Shown here: piece after piece, positions 22,725-32,928 of the stretch
How the letters are laid out: the number at the start of each line of letters is the position of its first letter
Position numbering within the stretch: the stretch's first letter is position 1
NCBI GenBank assembly: GCA_030789695.1
Contig: CM061133.1
Location: 96,367,128 to 96,431,127, forward strand
DNA: 64,000 bases
Direction: 5' to 3'
From: Scilla litardierei
Lineage: Eukaryota > Streptophyta > Magnoliopsida > Asparagales > Asparagaceae
The notes under the pieces: generated by a model
Databases searched by the model: none
Told to the model about the DNA's origin: nothing
Seen by the model: the letters and a program-made list of their open reading frames with translations, nothing else
Translations under genes and position numbers: made by a program

Positions 22725-24520
22725 AAGACATAAAAACCGAAGGTTCGATCAAAAACACATTGCATAAAATTCTTAAAATATAACTCCCACTTGAAATTAT
22801 ATTATATTTGATAAGTTACTTTCGAAAAATATTGAAGATGTTGTTCTAGAATCGAAAAGGTCTCTTTGATTCCAATCACCATCTAGAACAACCTTCAATA
22901 TTCCCCCATCACTTATCAAACAATAATACTCTTATAGTACTAGCAGCAGAAAAACGAGTTTGAAAACGTATTTTTCAAATATAATTCCCACTTGAAATGA
23001 TAATAGAATATCCCATATGGATAGTTCTAAAATCAACTCCCACTTGGAATGATATTCATAATTTGATAAGTTACTTTCGAAAAATATTGAAGATGTTACT
23101 CTAGAGTCGGAAAGGTCACTATGTTTCCAATCACCATCTAGAGTAACTTTCAATATTTCTCCCTCACTTTATCAAATGTTAGTACTCTTATAGTACTTTG
23201 CAGCGGAAAAGCGTTTTTGAAAAACGTATTTTTCAAAAAATTTAAAATACATTGGCTAATCTCCGTAGAGTAGAGCACAACGTCATAAGTACATTGGCTA
23301 ATCTCCGTAGAGTAGAGCACAATGACATGGCTAATCTCGCATGAAGTAGAGCACTAAGGCTAATCTTCAAGGAGTAGAGCACAATTTCATAAGTACATTG
23401 GCTAATCTCCGTAGAGTAGAGCACAATGACTTGGCTAATCTCGCATGAAGTAGAGCACTATGGCTAGTCTTCAAGGAGTAGAGCCCAAAGAAAAACTTCA
23501 TTAAAACGTTAGTCCCGTATGAACTAGTCGGCACTGTGGTTAGCCCCGTATGGACTAATCGACACATTCGAGTTTGACCAAGGCCTTTTGTTACCCCGTA
23601 TGGGTCATTTGGCAAGTTTGCAATCGACCCAGACCTTTTGTCGGATTGGTCGACCAAAAACACCAAATTGGTCGACCAATTTTTGGTTTACAACTTCTTC
23701 CCGGCCAGGGCCTCTGCCCTGGCTGGGGCTTGGCCAAGGGCCGGCCAGGGCCTCTGCCCTGGCCGAGGCCGGCCAGGCCCTGGCCGAGGCCAGGGCATTG
23801 GCCCTGGCCTCTGCCAGGGCAGGCCAGCCGGCCCTGGCCCTTGCCAGGGCAGGCCAGGCCCTAGCCGAGGCCAGGGCGCCGGCCCTGGCCACTGCCAGGG
23901 CCGGCCAGGCCGGCAGGCCTTGGCCGGCCACTGCCGGCCTGGCCATGGCCGGCCATGGCTTGGCCATGGCCGGTCATGGCCAAGGCCATTTGGCATTGGC
24001 CGGCCATGGCCCCTTTGGCCATGGCCGGCCACCCCCTTTGAATGGGGTTGCCGCACATACTCCTCCCCCTTGATGGGGTGGTCGTCGGTGGTTATTGGCC
24101 GTAGCCAACCCCCTCCGCAAGTGGAGGGGGGGGTGCATAGCCTTCATAGCCCATTTGGCCATGGTGCACATGCACCAATTTCCTCTTACCTGATGGAAAT
24201 AACTACCATCATCTTCCTTGATGAAGCACCCGTTCGTCGATGAAGCACCCTTCGTCGAGAAATTAGTTATTTCCTAATGGCCGTGTGCCAAAAATGAAAA
24301 ATAACATACTACGTGAACGGTCGGTTCTTCCCGTCACGGAGAGTTCCTACCATATCCGTAATGATAGGAGACCCTAACGTGAAAAGAACAACCGCTGCGT
24401 TCTCTCCGTCACGAAGCGTTCCTACTATATCCGTAATAGTAGGAGACCCATTCGTGAAAAAGACAACGACTCGTTCATAGTTTCGACGGGGCGGTGGTTT
24501 GACCGGGGCGAACCCATATG
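22725..24520 (-). repeat. Copia A 5' leader
   Basis: Inverse counterpart of 14794-16650, with the tandem array at about 23250-23500, GGTCGACC palindromes near 23650-23680 and the GGCC tract at about 23695-24035. It also holds an extra diverged copy of the gag-proximal segment (22800-22920 resembles 22980-23170) that B lacks. Non-coding. Confidence 0.8.
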
Positions 24521-24533
24521 GCTTTGATACCAT
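24521..24533 (-). other. Primer-binding site of Copia A
   Basis: Minus strand ATGGTATCAAAGC abuts the 5' LTR, close to the initiator-Met tRNA complement. This fixes A's orientation as leftward. Confidence 0.85.
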
Positions 24534-25140
24534 TGTAGGATCCTGCCAAAACAGAGTTAGGATCGATAATATGAAGTTTAGACTTACGCTTGCGTATGCG
24601 GCACGGTAGTCTACGAACTTCGCCTTCGGATTCGCCACGACGGATCGAGTCTTCTCACGAACGGAGTAAGGCTACTAAATCCACAATCTAAATCTCTACT
24701 TTATATTAAGAACTTGGATAGAGGAAGAGAAAGGATTTCTGCAGAGCTTCGCTAGAATGAAGTTGCATGCATGAATTTCATGCAAAAAGGTGTAAGAAAT
24801 GGCTTACCCTTGGGTCTTATTTATAGCCCCCAAGGTAGTTATTTTAGGGTAAGTTGTTCCTTTGGAACAACTTAATTAAGGTGTACCATGATACATGGCA
24901 CATTATAAGCTTAAGTTGTACCATATGCATGGTACAACATAAGCTTAAGATATTCCCCCTTTATTAGCCATATGTCGCATGCACGTATGCATATATAAAG
25001 CGACTTTACTACTCATCCAGAGATCCTTTCCGCAAGGGAACAGATTCCCTTTGCACACGACTTCGTGTACGCGACGTTCGAGGTCCGTATTCCCTCGTAC
25101 ATCCCCCACAAGGGTGTACAAACGTCTTCCATATCCAACA
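24534..25140 (-). repeat. 5' LTR of Copia A
   Basis: 607 bp, nearly identical to 9601-10207. I count about four to six differences by eye. Confidence 0.93.
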
Positions 25141-25145
25141 GATCA

Positions 25146-26907
25146 GGCCAACTCAGGGCTCAGGTGGCCGCATATCTCTTACCCCACCCATATGTGTCGA
25201 GCGTTGGGGTTTCCAACTACATGGCCCGCTTCTGGAACACGAGCCAGGAAAATAATAGTATTGTAGCGTGTGCTACGCAATCACTATGAATAATCAATAT
25301 GCAATGCCATGAACAGATATTTGCGTACCGTTAATAGGAATTAAACATGACAGGCAAAGATGCAGGAATGATATGAACAGATAATTGCGTACCGTTAATT
25401 GAATTTAAACGTGACGTACAAGCATAATGAGGGTGACGGATCTAGCTTCGTTGTCAAGCTAGATCAAAGGCGTCCAGACAGCTATCCTTTCACTGTCTAG
25501 TCTCTTTTACGCTAAAACAAGGTAATGGCCTAAGCACGGCCTAAACAACAAGGGTAGCAAGTTTCACTTGCCTGATACCGGGGTTGACGAGCAATGAAGA
25601 TCGTCACAAGCTAAACTACGGATGGATCACTGTTATGACAAAACAATCATTAGAACAATGATTCTAAATCAATTTCTTATTAGAATCCTAACTTCTAATA
25701 ATCCATTTTATTAGGGTTTCACAATGTCAATGTGGGTTATGCTAAAACTAAAGGAATCGAGTATTACCGTGAAGAAGCGGAGGAACGATGCCGAGCAACC
25801 ACGGCAACGGAAGAACGAGCCAGCTCAGATCTGGAAATGAGGGAAAAATCTGGAGAAATGGGTTTTGATGTGGATTTTGGGGGTTTGATGAAGGTTTGGG
25901 GAAGATGGAAGGTGAGTTGTGACTAGGGAGGGTTTGGATGATGGAGGATGAGCTTGGGATGGAGGATTAATGGTTTGAGGAAGATGGGGGCTCAATGGGG
26001 GAGAAATTAGGGTTTTAGGTCGTGAGAGAGAAGAAGAAAACGTTTGGAGGTGTATTTATAGAGTTTGGTGGCGGCTAGGGCAAAACTAGGGTTTACAGCA
26101 CTTGTTAGTCGGTCAAAGAACAACCACTGACCGACTAGTTTGGGAACTAGTCGGTCGGTTGACCAACACAGACCGACTAAGTGTAAACAGTAGCTTCAGT
26201 CGAAAACCTGAATTAAGAGTTAGTTGGTCAAAGAACAACTACTGACCGACTAGTTTGACATCTAGTCGGTCGATGACCGTTCTTAGACCGACTAAGAGTA
26301 AACAGTAACTCGACTGTACAGAAGAACTAAGAATTAGTCGGTCTGAGTACAAAACTTAACCGACTAGTTTAACAACTAGTCGGTCGAAAGATAAACTTAG
26401 ACCGACTAATAATGAACAGTACTGATACCAAGAAAATAGTAAATGAGTTAGTCGGTTAAAGAAGCATTGCAGACCGACTAGTTTGCAACCTAGTCGGTCA
26501 ACCAACGTTCTTAGACCGACTAACGACAAACAGTAACTCCTCAATAACTTTTCAAGCCCGCTAGTCGGTTCAAGAAGGTTTTCCGACCGACTGGATCGTC
26601 ATCTAGTCGGTCGGTGCCCCTTCTTATACCGGCTAACGTGCACCAAAAGTTCCGAAATAGAGCGCTAAGCTCCGGGATGCTTTCCTAAGTCTCCTAGGCT
26701 CGTTCTAACTCTAAGATATCGACGTTATGAAGCCCGTCACGAATGAATTACTTCAAACACGCCAACCGACGGAAGAATCTAGAGAATCACGACGAAACGG
26801 ACGAAAATGAAAACTACGGAGACGGAAAAAGGAAATCACAACAAGGGAAAGCAATCAAATATATAATATTCATAATAAAATCCATACATAAAAAACCAGT
26901 CGTTACA
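25146..26907 (-). repeat. 3' LTR of Gypsy G, proximal part
   Basis: Continuation of the LTR interrupted at 9600, preceded by the duplicated GATCA (25141-25145). It ends GTTACA next to the polypurine tract. Counterpart: 40558-42319. Confidence 0.93.
26053..26636 (-). promoter_or_regulatory. TATA-like box and palindromic array of G 3' LTR
   Basis: Minus strand TATAAATA at 26053-26060, with the TAGTCGGTC/GACCGACTA array upstream of it at 26106-26636. In transcription order the array precedes TATA by about 50 bp. Counterparts are 41465-41472 and 41518-42050. Confidence 0.6.
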
Positions 26908-26923
26908 TCCTCCCCAACTTAAG
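26908..26923 (-). other. Polypurine tract of Gypsy G
   Basis: Minus strand AAGTTGGGGAGGA directly precedes the LTR start TGTAACG, where plus-strand DNA synthesis is primed. Confidence 0.8.
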
Positions 26924-26952
26924 AAAAATTCCGTCCTCGGAATTCCCAACAC

Positions 26953-27855
26953 TCACGTGTCCAGAAACAAAAGTGGGTAACGCTCTCGCATCTCATCTTC
27001 TCTCTCCCAAGTAGACTCTCCCGGCGAACCGTGCCGCCACATCACTCTAACAAGATCGACGACCTTGTTCCGAAGTGTTTTCTGACGCCTGTCCAAAATC
27101 TGCACTGGATGCTGGTCATACGTCAAATCTGGGCGAACGGCGATCTCCGAGAAATCTACGGCGTGAGATGGATCGCTGATGTATCAACGAAGCTGCGACA
27201 CATGGAAAACATCATGGACTCCTTCCAAAGATGGCGGCAAGGCTAAGCGGTAAGCTACTTCGCCGACCTTCTCCAAAACATCAAACGGTCCAATGTATCG
27301 CGGGCTCAACTTCCCTCGCTTCCCAAAACGAATCACTCCACGATTCGGGGAAATCCTCAGAAACACATGATCGCCCGGCTGAAACTCCAAAGGACGATGT
27401 TTCGCATCCGCCCAATGCTTAAAACGGTCCTGAGCAATCCTCAGCCTCTCCCGAATGTTCCTGACAACCTCCACCGCCTCCACAATCATCTCAGGTCCCA
27501 ACAGCTCCCGATCGCCAACGTCATCCCAACTCAATGGCGATCGACATTTCCTCCCATACAAAGCGGCGAAAGGCGCCATGCCAATACTCGCCTGGAAGCT
27601 GTTGTTGTAAGAAAACTCCACCAGATGTAGGTGGTCCTCCCACGAACCCTTGAAATCCAACATGCACGCCCTCTGCATGTCTTCCAAAATCTGAATCGTC
27701 CTCTCGGACTGGCCATCCGTCTGCGGATGGTACGCCGTGCTGAAACTCAGACGCGTACCCAAACTCTTCTGCAAACTCTGCCAGAACTGAGATGTGAACC
27801 TCGTGTCTCTGTCTGACACGATGCTCACGGGGACTCCGTGAAGTCGCACGACCTC
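26953..27855 (-). pseudogene. Gypsy G integrase C-terminal half and chromodomain-like tail
   Basis: Exon 3 of pol. It holds the second catalytic Asp (IVSDRDTRF) and the Glu ([10 protein letters not shown]), then the GPY/F-type region ([16 protein letters not shown]) and [14 protein letters not shown] at 27184-27186 stops it, where related Gypsy proteins continue with Arg. About 76 more open codons follow to 26953, including a chromodomain-like end (LDRRQKTLRNK, WRHGSPGESTWERE). Such tails target integration to chromatin in chromoviruses. A single CGA-to-TGA change is sufficient to explain the break. Confidence 0.88.
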
Positions 27856-27928
27856 CTGTACGATTCACGTTACATCACTATCCAAACTAGGAAAAAGGAA
27901 ATAAACACGGAGAGTAAAAGAATTTTAC
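27856..27928 (-). other. Predicted intron 2 of Gypsy G
   Basis: 73 nt, donor GAG|GTAAAA and acceptor TACAG|GAGGT. The position matches F exactly (72 nt there). Because the lengths differ by one base, only splicing gives both copies the same downstream frame. Confidence 0.78.
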
Positions 27929-28820
27929 CTCCATATATCTCCTCGCTAGCGCCTCAGTGGACTGTCCCACTCGGAACGGAATAAAGTGCGCGGATTTGGT
28001 CAATCGATCTACGATCACCCAAATCGCGTCATTCTGCTTCGGACTCCGAGGTAGTCCAGTTACGAAATCCATAGTGATGTGTTGCCATTTCCACTCCGGA
28101 ATCGGAAGCGGTTGTAGCAATCCGGCCGTACGCTGATGCTCCGCCTTCACTTGCTGGCAAACCAAATACTTGGCCACACTCCGAGCCACACTCCTCTTCA
28201 TGCCGTGCCACCAAAAGTTTAGACGAAGATCCTGGTACATCTTGGTCCCACCAGGATGCACAGAATACGGCGAACTGTGTGCCTCCACCATCAACTCCTC
28301 TCTAACATCCCCAGCTAGTACACACAACCTGGCTCCAAACCTCAGCGAGCCATCCTCATGAATCAAAAAGTCAGTCCGCAGACCAGCTTCAACCTGCCCT
28401 CGAATCCTTACAATTTCGGATCTCCGGCCTGACTCGCCTTAATCCGATCCACGATCGTTGACTGCACCTGCATGTACATCAACGAAGTAACCTCCCCGGG
28501 AAGAACAATCTCCACTCTAGACCCGCAAAAATCCTGCTGCAATCTCCACTGCGAAGTCAAAACCATCACCGCGGGAAGCCTACTCAAAGCATCTGGCACC
28601 ACATTCACCTTGCCAGGGTGATACTGCAAATCAATCTCATAATCTGCCATAAGATCCAACCATCGACGCTGTCGCATGTTGAGCTCCTTCTGGGTAAAAA
28701 TATACTTCAAGCTTTTGTGATCGGTGAAGATTTTCACTTTCTCACTCAGCAAGAAGTGCCTCCAAATCTTAAGAGCAAACACAACGGCAGCTAACTCCAA
28801 ATCATGCGTCGGGTAATTCT
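27929..28820 (-). pseudogene. Gypsy G RNase H end and integrase N-terminal half
   Basis: Continues pol to the left of insertion [27 protein letters not shown], then integrase zinc region and [12 protein letters not shown] small indel near 28405 splits it into two frames. The zinc-region CLVC of F reads YLVC here, losing one metal-binding Cys. Its first five bases are the duplication made by C. Confidence 0.88.
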
Positions 28821-29327
28821 TGATCGCTCCAAAATGCAACCCAAGAGCACGACCAAAAACTTGATCGGCCCCGGATATACACCCGGAGAACGATTGTAGT
28901 TTTACCGCAAGTGCACGGCAAAGTGGCAAGCGGGTATCGAACACGAGGAGGTGGTGTTGGCTCCAATCTATCCTAGGTTAGTTTGACTACGAATGTTTTA
29001 TTGGTGGAGATGGTTATGGAATGATATAATGGAAATGGTGGTGGATGTCGGTGTCGATGATAAAGAAATCGGTCAAATATCGATTTAAATACAATATAAT
29101 AAAAGAAGGAATTTGCCTTGCGGCGATCCTGTCACAATCGTCGGGCAAAGTGTGGTGATATAAAATCAAATAAAGACGTCTAGGGCTAGGGAATTCCCAC
29201 TACGGATCGTCATACATCATTGTAAATAGTGAATCTCAATATTACTAGACTTGTGTTGAGGTGAACTAGTCGTAACTGAATAGAGAACCAAGCTCACGCT
29301 CTCGCGCTATTACCGGTCTATAGCAAC

Positions 29328-29629
29328 CTAGATTAGGGCCCAATCTCTTGCAAACCGTAACCTAAGCCGCTAGCATGAAGATTGACATCATCGTCCAATC
29401 GCTCCTCGAGCCCACTCTCGTGCAAACCCGAGTTACGATCTAGGTTGTGATAGTTCGTATTCGTCCAATCTCTTGCAAACGAATATGTGTATAGATTTAC
29501 AATTAAAAATCCTAGCTTTGGTCCAATCTCTTGCAAACCAAATCTAGAGAAACCCAATTGTAAACCTAAATCGAATATCTAGGCCTTCCCATCGATTAGA
29601 ATCCAATCTCTTGCAAATCCCAAATCGAT
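29328..29629 (-). repeat. Constant-loop/variable-stem hairpin array, C 3' LTR
   Basis: Five units share a 16-nt core TCCAATCTCTTGCAAA (or a close variant), each flanked by a different inverted repeat. Cores start at 29339, 29411 (degenerate), 29464, 29522 and 29602. Clear stems are TATTCG/CGAATA around 29464 and TTTGG/CCAAA around 29522; ATCGATT/AAATCGAT is the outer stem at 29602. The collinear array in the 5' LTR is 35261-35562. Predicted to be transcribed in R/U5. Confidence 0.9.
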
Positions 29630-30015
29630 GGAAATCCCTAGCTATCCGTAGGAAATCAATCACAACCTAACCTACTACCAATTCTAGCAATTTAGAAATT
29701 CATTCATCACAAATATGAAATTAGATCCATAGGGTTCATCCCCATGCCCTAGAACAACAAATCTACTCTAGCATAGCAATAAGCATATGAGAATCAATAA
29801 AAATCATTGCTTGCATACAAAAAGATAGAAAAACAAAGATTCAAATAAAAAGAAGAAAATACTTAGCTTGATGAAGATCTTCAATCCAAAATACAAGCTT
29901 TTAGATCCAAGAGGGGGCCTAGGGCATGGCCTAACCTCTAAAATAATCCTAAGAGAAACATATGTGGCTAAGAAAACATAATGGGGATCCCCCTCTAATG
30001 GTGGCTACAAAACCC

Positions 30016-30022
30016 TTAAATA
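30016..30022 (-). promoter_or_regulatory. TATA-like box of C 3' LTR
   Basis: Minus strand TATTTAA, conserved at 35949-35955 and at the collinear place in D (49761-49767, 61000-61006), about 90-100 bp downstream of the palindrome array. Start site not determined. Confidence 0.5.
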
Positions 30023-30119
30023 CTCTCCCCAAAACCCTAACAAATAACCCTAGAAAACCCCTCAAATTCGTGCCCAAAAACAGCCCAAACCGCAACTTAG
30101 AATCTGGGCCCAGGCCACA

Positions 30120-30631
30120 CTCGGCCGAGTGGAATATGTGACCCGGCCGAGTGGAAATTCCAGCAATGCAGCATCAACTTGCAGAAATTCCCCAGATTTC
30201 ATCCGACCTCCGATTTGCGCGTTCTTGGCGGCGTTGGAACCGTCATTGAGTCTACTATCCATAAAAAATATGAGAAAAATACTTTAAATGCTGGAATGAT
30301 AGAAGATTTCAAAAGAGTGAGAGGCTATCTGAAAATCTGGGCGCTGCGTGTCCTCGGCATCACTCGGCCGAGTGGCAAATGTCACTCGGCCGAGGGGCTT
30401 TTGGAACTCGGCCGAGTCGGAGCTCATAGTCGACTGACGGATTACAGAGAGTTGGACATTTTGGCTTGCCGTCGTCTGGGTGCCACTCGGGCGGACGGAG
30501 TCTCCGCACTCGGCCGAGTGGGCGTGCGATGCTCGGCCGAGTGCACGCTGATACATCTCTGTTGCGTGTCTGATCTGGCCGGCCGAGCGGGGTCTCAATG
30601 CTCGGCCGAGTGACTCCTTCACTCGGCCGAG
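30120..30631. repeat. CTCGGCCGAG palindrome array, C 3' LTR
   Basis: Eight exact or near-exact copies of the 10-bp palindrome CTCGGCCGAG, usually within ACTCGGCCGAGTG, plus degenerate ones, spaced 20-90 bp. The positions and spacing match 36052-36563. Lies upstream of the TATA-like box, hence a U3 regulatory candidate. Confidence 0.9.
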
Positions 30632-30939
30632 TGGCATGCTGAAAATGCCCAATCTCCATCTTTTCGCTTCCTCGTCGCTCCTACGACGTTCTTTCTTCTT
30701 CAACTCGTCTTCCATTGCAGAATAATCCTCAAAAGGACCATGGTTGACACTCCGGAGTGGGTGCAAATCCTTTAAGCTCATTTTTTGCTCCCGATCGCTC
30801 CATATTTCCTGAAATCTGACAAAAACAAGAAATAGTGAAAAGCATCGCAATATTGTCGAATAATCTTGAAAACCGCAATATGAGCAATCAAAATGACGTG
30901 AAAACATGCGGAAAAAAGGTGTAAAATATGGAGTGATCA

Positions 30940-32928
30940 AAATCCCCCAAGCTTACCTCTTACTCGTCCTCGAGGAAGACAAGTAGAAGGCGAACCCGAA
31001 GGGTAAAAATAAGGAAAAAATGAAAAAGAATACGAAGTGGAAGGGGTCGCTAGATTATTCTCTCAGATCTCAGGCCATAAGCTACACATCACGATAACTT
31101 GGGAAATACGAATCACATGCTATAAAGATTTCATATCTTACTTAAACATGGTACTTGCAAGCTTTTCAGATCAACAAAAGGGATTCTCTAAATTCATACA
31201 ATCAATTCATATCCACATCATGCATTTCATAGAATTTAATATACAATTGTTGGCGATGTACTTTTCAATCAAGAGTTATAACAGAAGCATATAAGAATCA
31301 CACCAATCATGCAATGGAGAATAGAATAAATCATGGCATTCACATATTTATATCGATTCATAAGAAATCTCCATAACTAAGGTATTGTGCTAAGTTTCAG
31401 CATTATCAAACTTCCCCATTCGTGCACCTCTCCACTCTAATGTCGCACTCACTCATATGGTCAAATGAGTTCACCCCCCCAAGCTTAGCTTGAGGCATCA
31501 CATCTAAAGGAATATGATAGTGGAAAATGGGATTTTTGCCTTGGTTTTCCCAAGTATTTTGTGGCTCCAATAATGAGATAGAGAAACATTTTTTTCTTCT
31601 TCTTTTTCTCTTTTTGAACTTTTTTTGTTTCTCACTTTTCTTTTTTGGATTTTTGTAGGAGCTATTTGATTTGTATTTTTGGTTTTTGGCTCCTTTTTGG
31701 CTTTTTGGACTTTTTGGAGCAACCTTTTCTTTTGTAGGGATTTTTGGGAAATAGATGCGATATAAGTAGCTTTAGGAGGTAAGCTCAAGTGACATGTAGA
31801 GAATAAAAAGTTATATGTGGAGAAAGAAATGATGTAACACTCGGTTCACTCTAAGATGTGCACGAACGGTTCAATAAAATAATACTTCAACTAAAACTCA
31901 TATGTAAGCATGGATATTCTCAATCATCTCAATAAAAAGTGAAGTCAAGCGGTAAAGAGTACTTTCATATCAAGCATGCAACAGAAGGTGAATAGGATGA
32001 TAAGGCAGATGCTCCCGTTATACAATTGATGCGTGAATCTTGGTGCACTTCCAACAAAAGCATACTAAACACTAATCCATACATTCAGCTTCAACTAATA
32101 TCATGCATCCATATATAGAGGAATCATCAAAAGAATATATAAGCAAACACATGGATAGCGGGATACTGAAATACTCGAAGTAGCATGGCAATGAATAACA
32201 AGCATCGTGATGGTTGCTAAAGCAATAAGAGATATCATCATAAGGAACGCATCTAGCAAAAGAAGGAAAAGAAGGAAAAGAAAATAAAGAAAATAAAATA
32301 AAAGAGAGGAAAGAAAAGAAAATCAAGCACACAACTTGATGCATGAACACACATAAAAGGAAAATAAGATGGAAAAATCAAAAAGATGATGCGAAAATTT
32401 GAAAAATTTTAAAAACCCTAAAATAAAGTAAAAATGCAACTAATGCATCTAAATGGCATGGAAATGCACTCCCCCAAGCTTAAACTTCACATTGTCCTCA
32501 ATGTGATCATAAAAGGAAAAATATGAGGAACAACGGTAAATATGAGGGAGGTGAATGAAAAATGATGAAATGAATGACATGAAATCCTAATGCAACTACA
32601 TGCACATACAATGATGCATGAGAGCGCTTCCCCCAAGCTTATACCAAACAAACCTATTCAAATGACTTGACCAAAAATGTCATGGCTTTGCAAAGCGTGA
32701 TCAAGTCAAACGAATAAGAAAGTAAGGTTTCACTTGAAAGAAATGCTCGATGGTGGTGAGCAAAAGGATGCGACACATAAAAATATGAAGAGGGCAATAA
32801 ATATGTATAATGGGTTTGGGGTGTAAAAGATTTTTGTTGCCGTCATATGAGATGATATTTATTCAAGCAAATCTATACGGTCCTCTCGCTGTCGAGAGGA
32901 TTCGAGTTTATTGAAAGCATAAAATTTT
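30940..32928 (-). other. Element C polypurine tract and 3' non-coding region
   Basis: The tract AGCTTGGGGGATTT (minus strand, 30940-30954) abuts the LTR. The motif AGCTTGGGGG recurs at 31476-31486, 32471-32481 and 32630-32640. There is a T-rich stretch at 31590-31740. No coding sequence is credible. Confidence 0.75.

Larger units (their letters stand above)
9601..25140 (-). mobile_element. Ty1/Copia element A, nested in Gypsy G LTR, hosting B
   Basis: LTRs of 607 bp (9601-10207, 24534-25140) flank it in the same orientation, with target duplication GATCA (9596-9600, 25141-25145). Reading leftward: LTR, Met-type primer site, long leader, gag, then element B, then protease-integrase-RT and LTR. 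The two LTRs differ at only a handful of sites, so the insertion is fairly recent. Part of gag next to B is missing. Confidence 0.92.
28821..30939 (-). repeat. 3' LTR of element C
   Basis: Minus strand starts TGATCACTCC and ends GCGATCA. In transcription order it holds the CTCGGCCGAG array (30120-30631), a TATA-like box (30016-30022) and the hairpin array (29328-29629). The last 41 bp are an extra tandem unit compared with D. Confidence 0.93.

Noticed and set aside
29333..29557. Small open frames with repeated FARDWT / LQEIGP peptides (also 35266, 49071, 60310)
   Set aside because: Translations of the hairpin core in different frames; frame is not conserved between units.
29328..29629. Possible CRISPR-like array (repeated 16-mer with unique spacers)
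   Set aside because: Plant nuclear context, irregular spacing, spacers form stems with the adjacent sequence, no cas genes, and the block lies within LTRs.
30062..30940. Open frames rich in RPS/LGRV repeats in the C and D LTRs
   Set aside because: Products of the CTCGGCCGAG palindromes read in several frames; both strands equally open.
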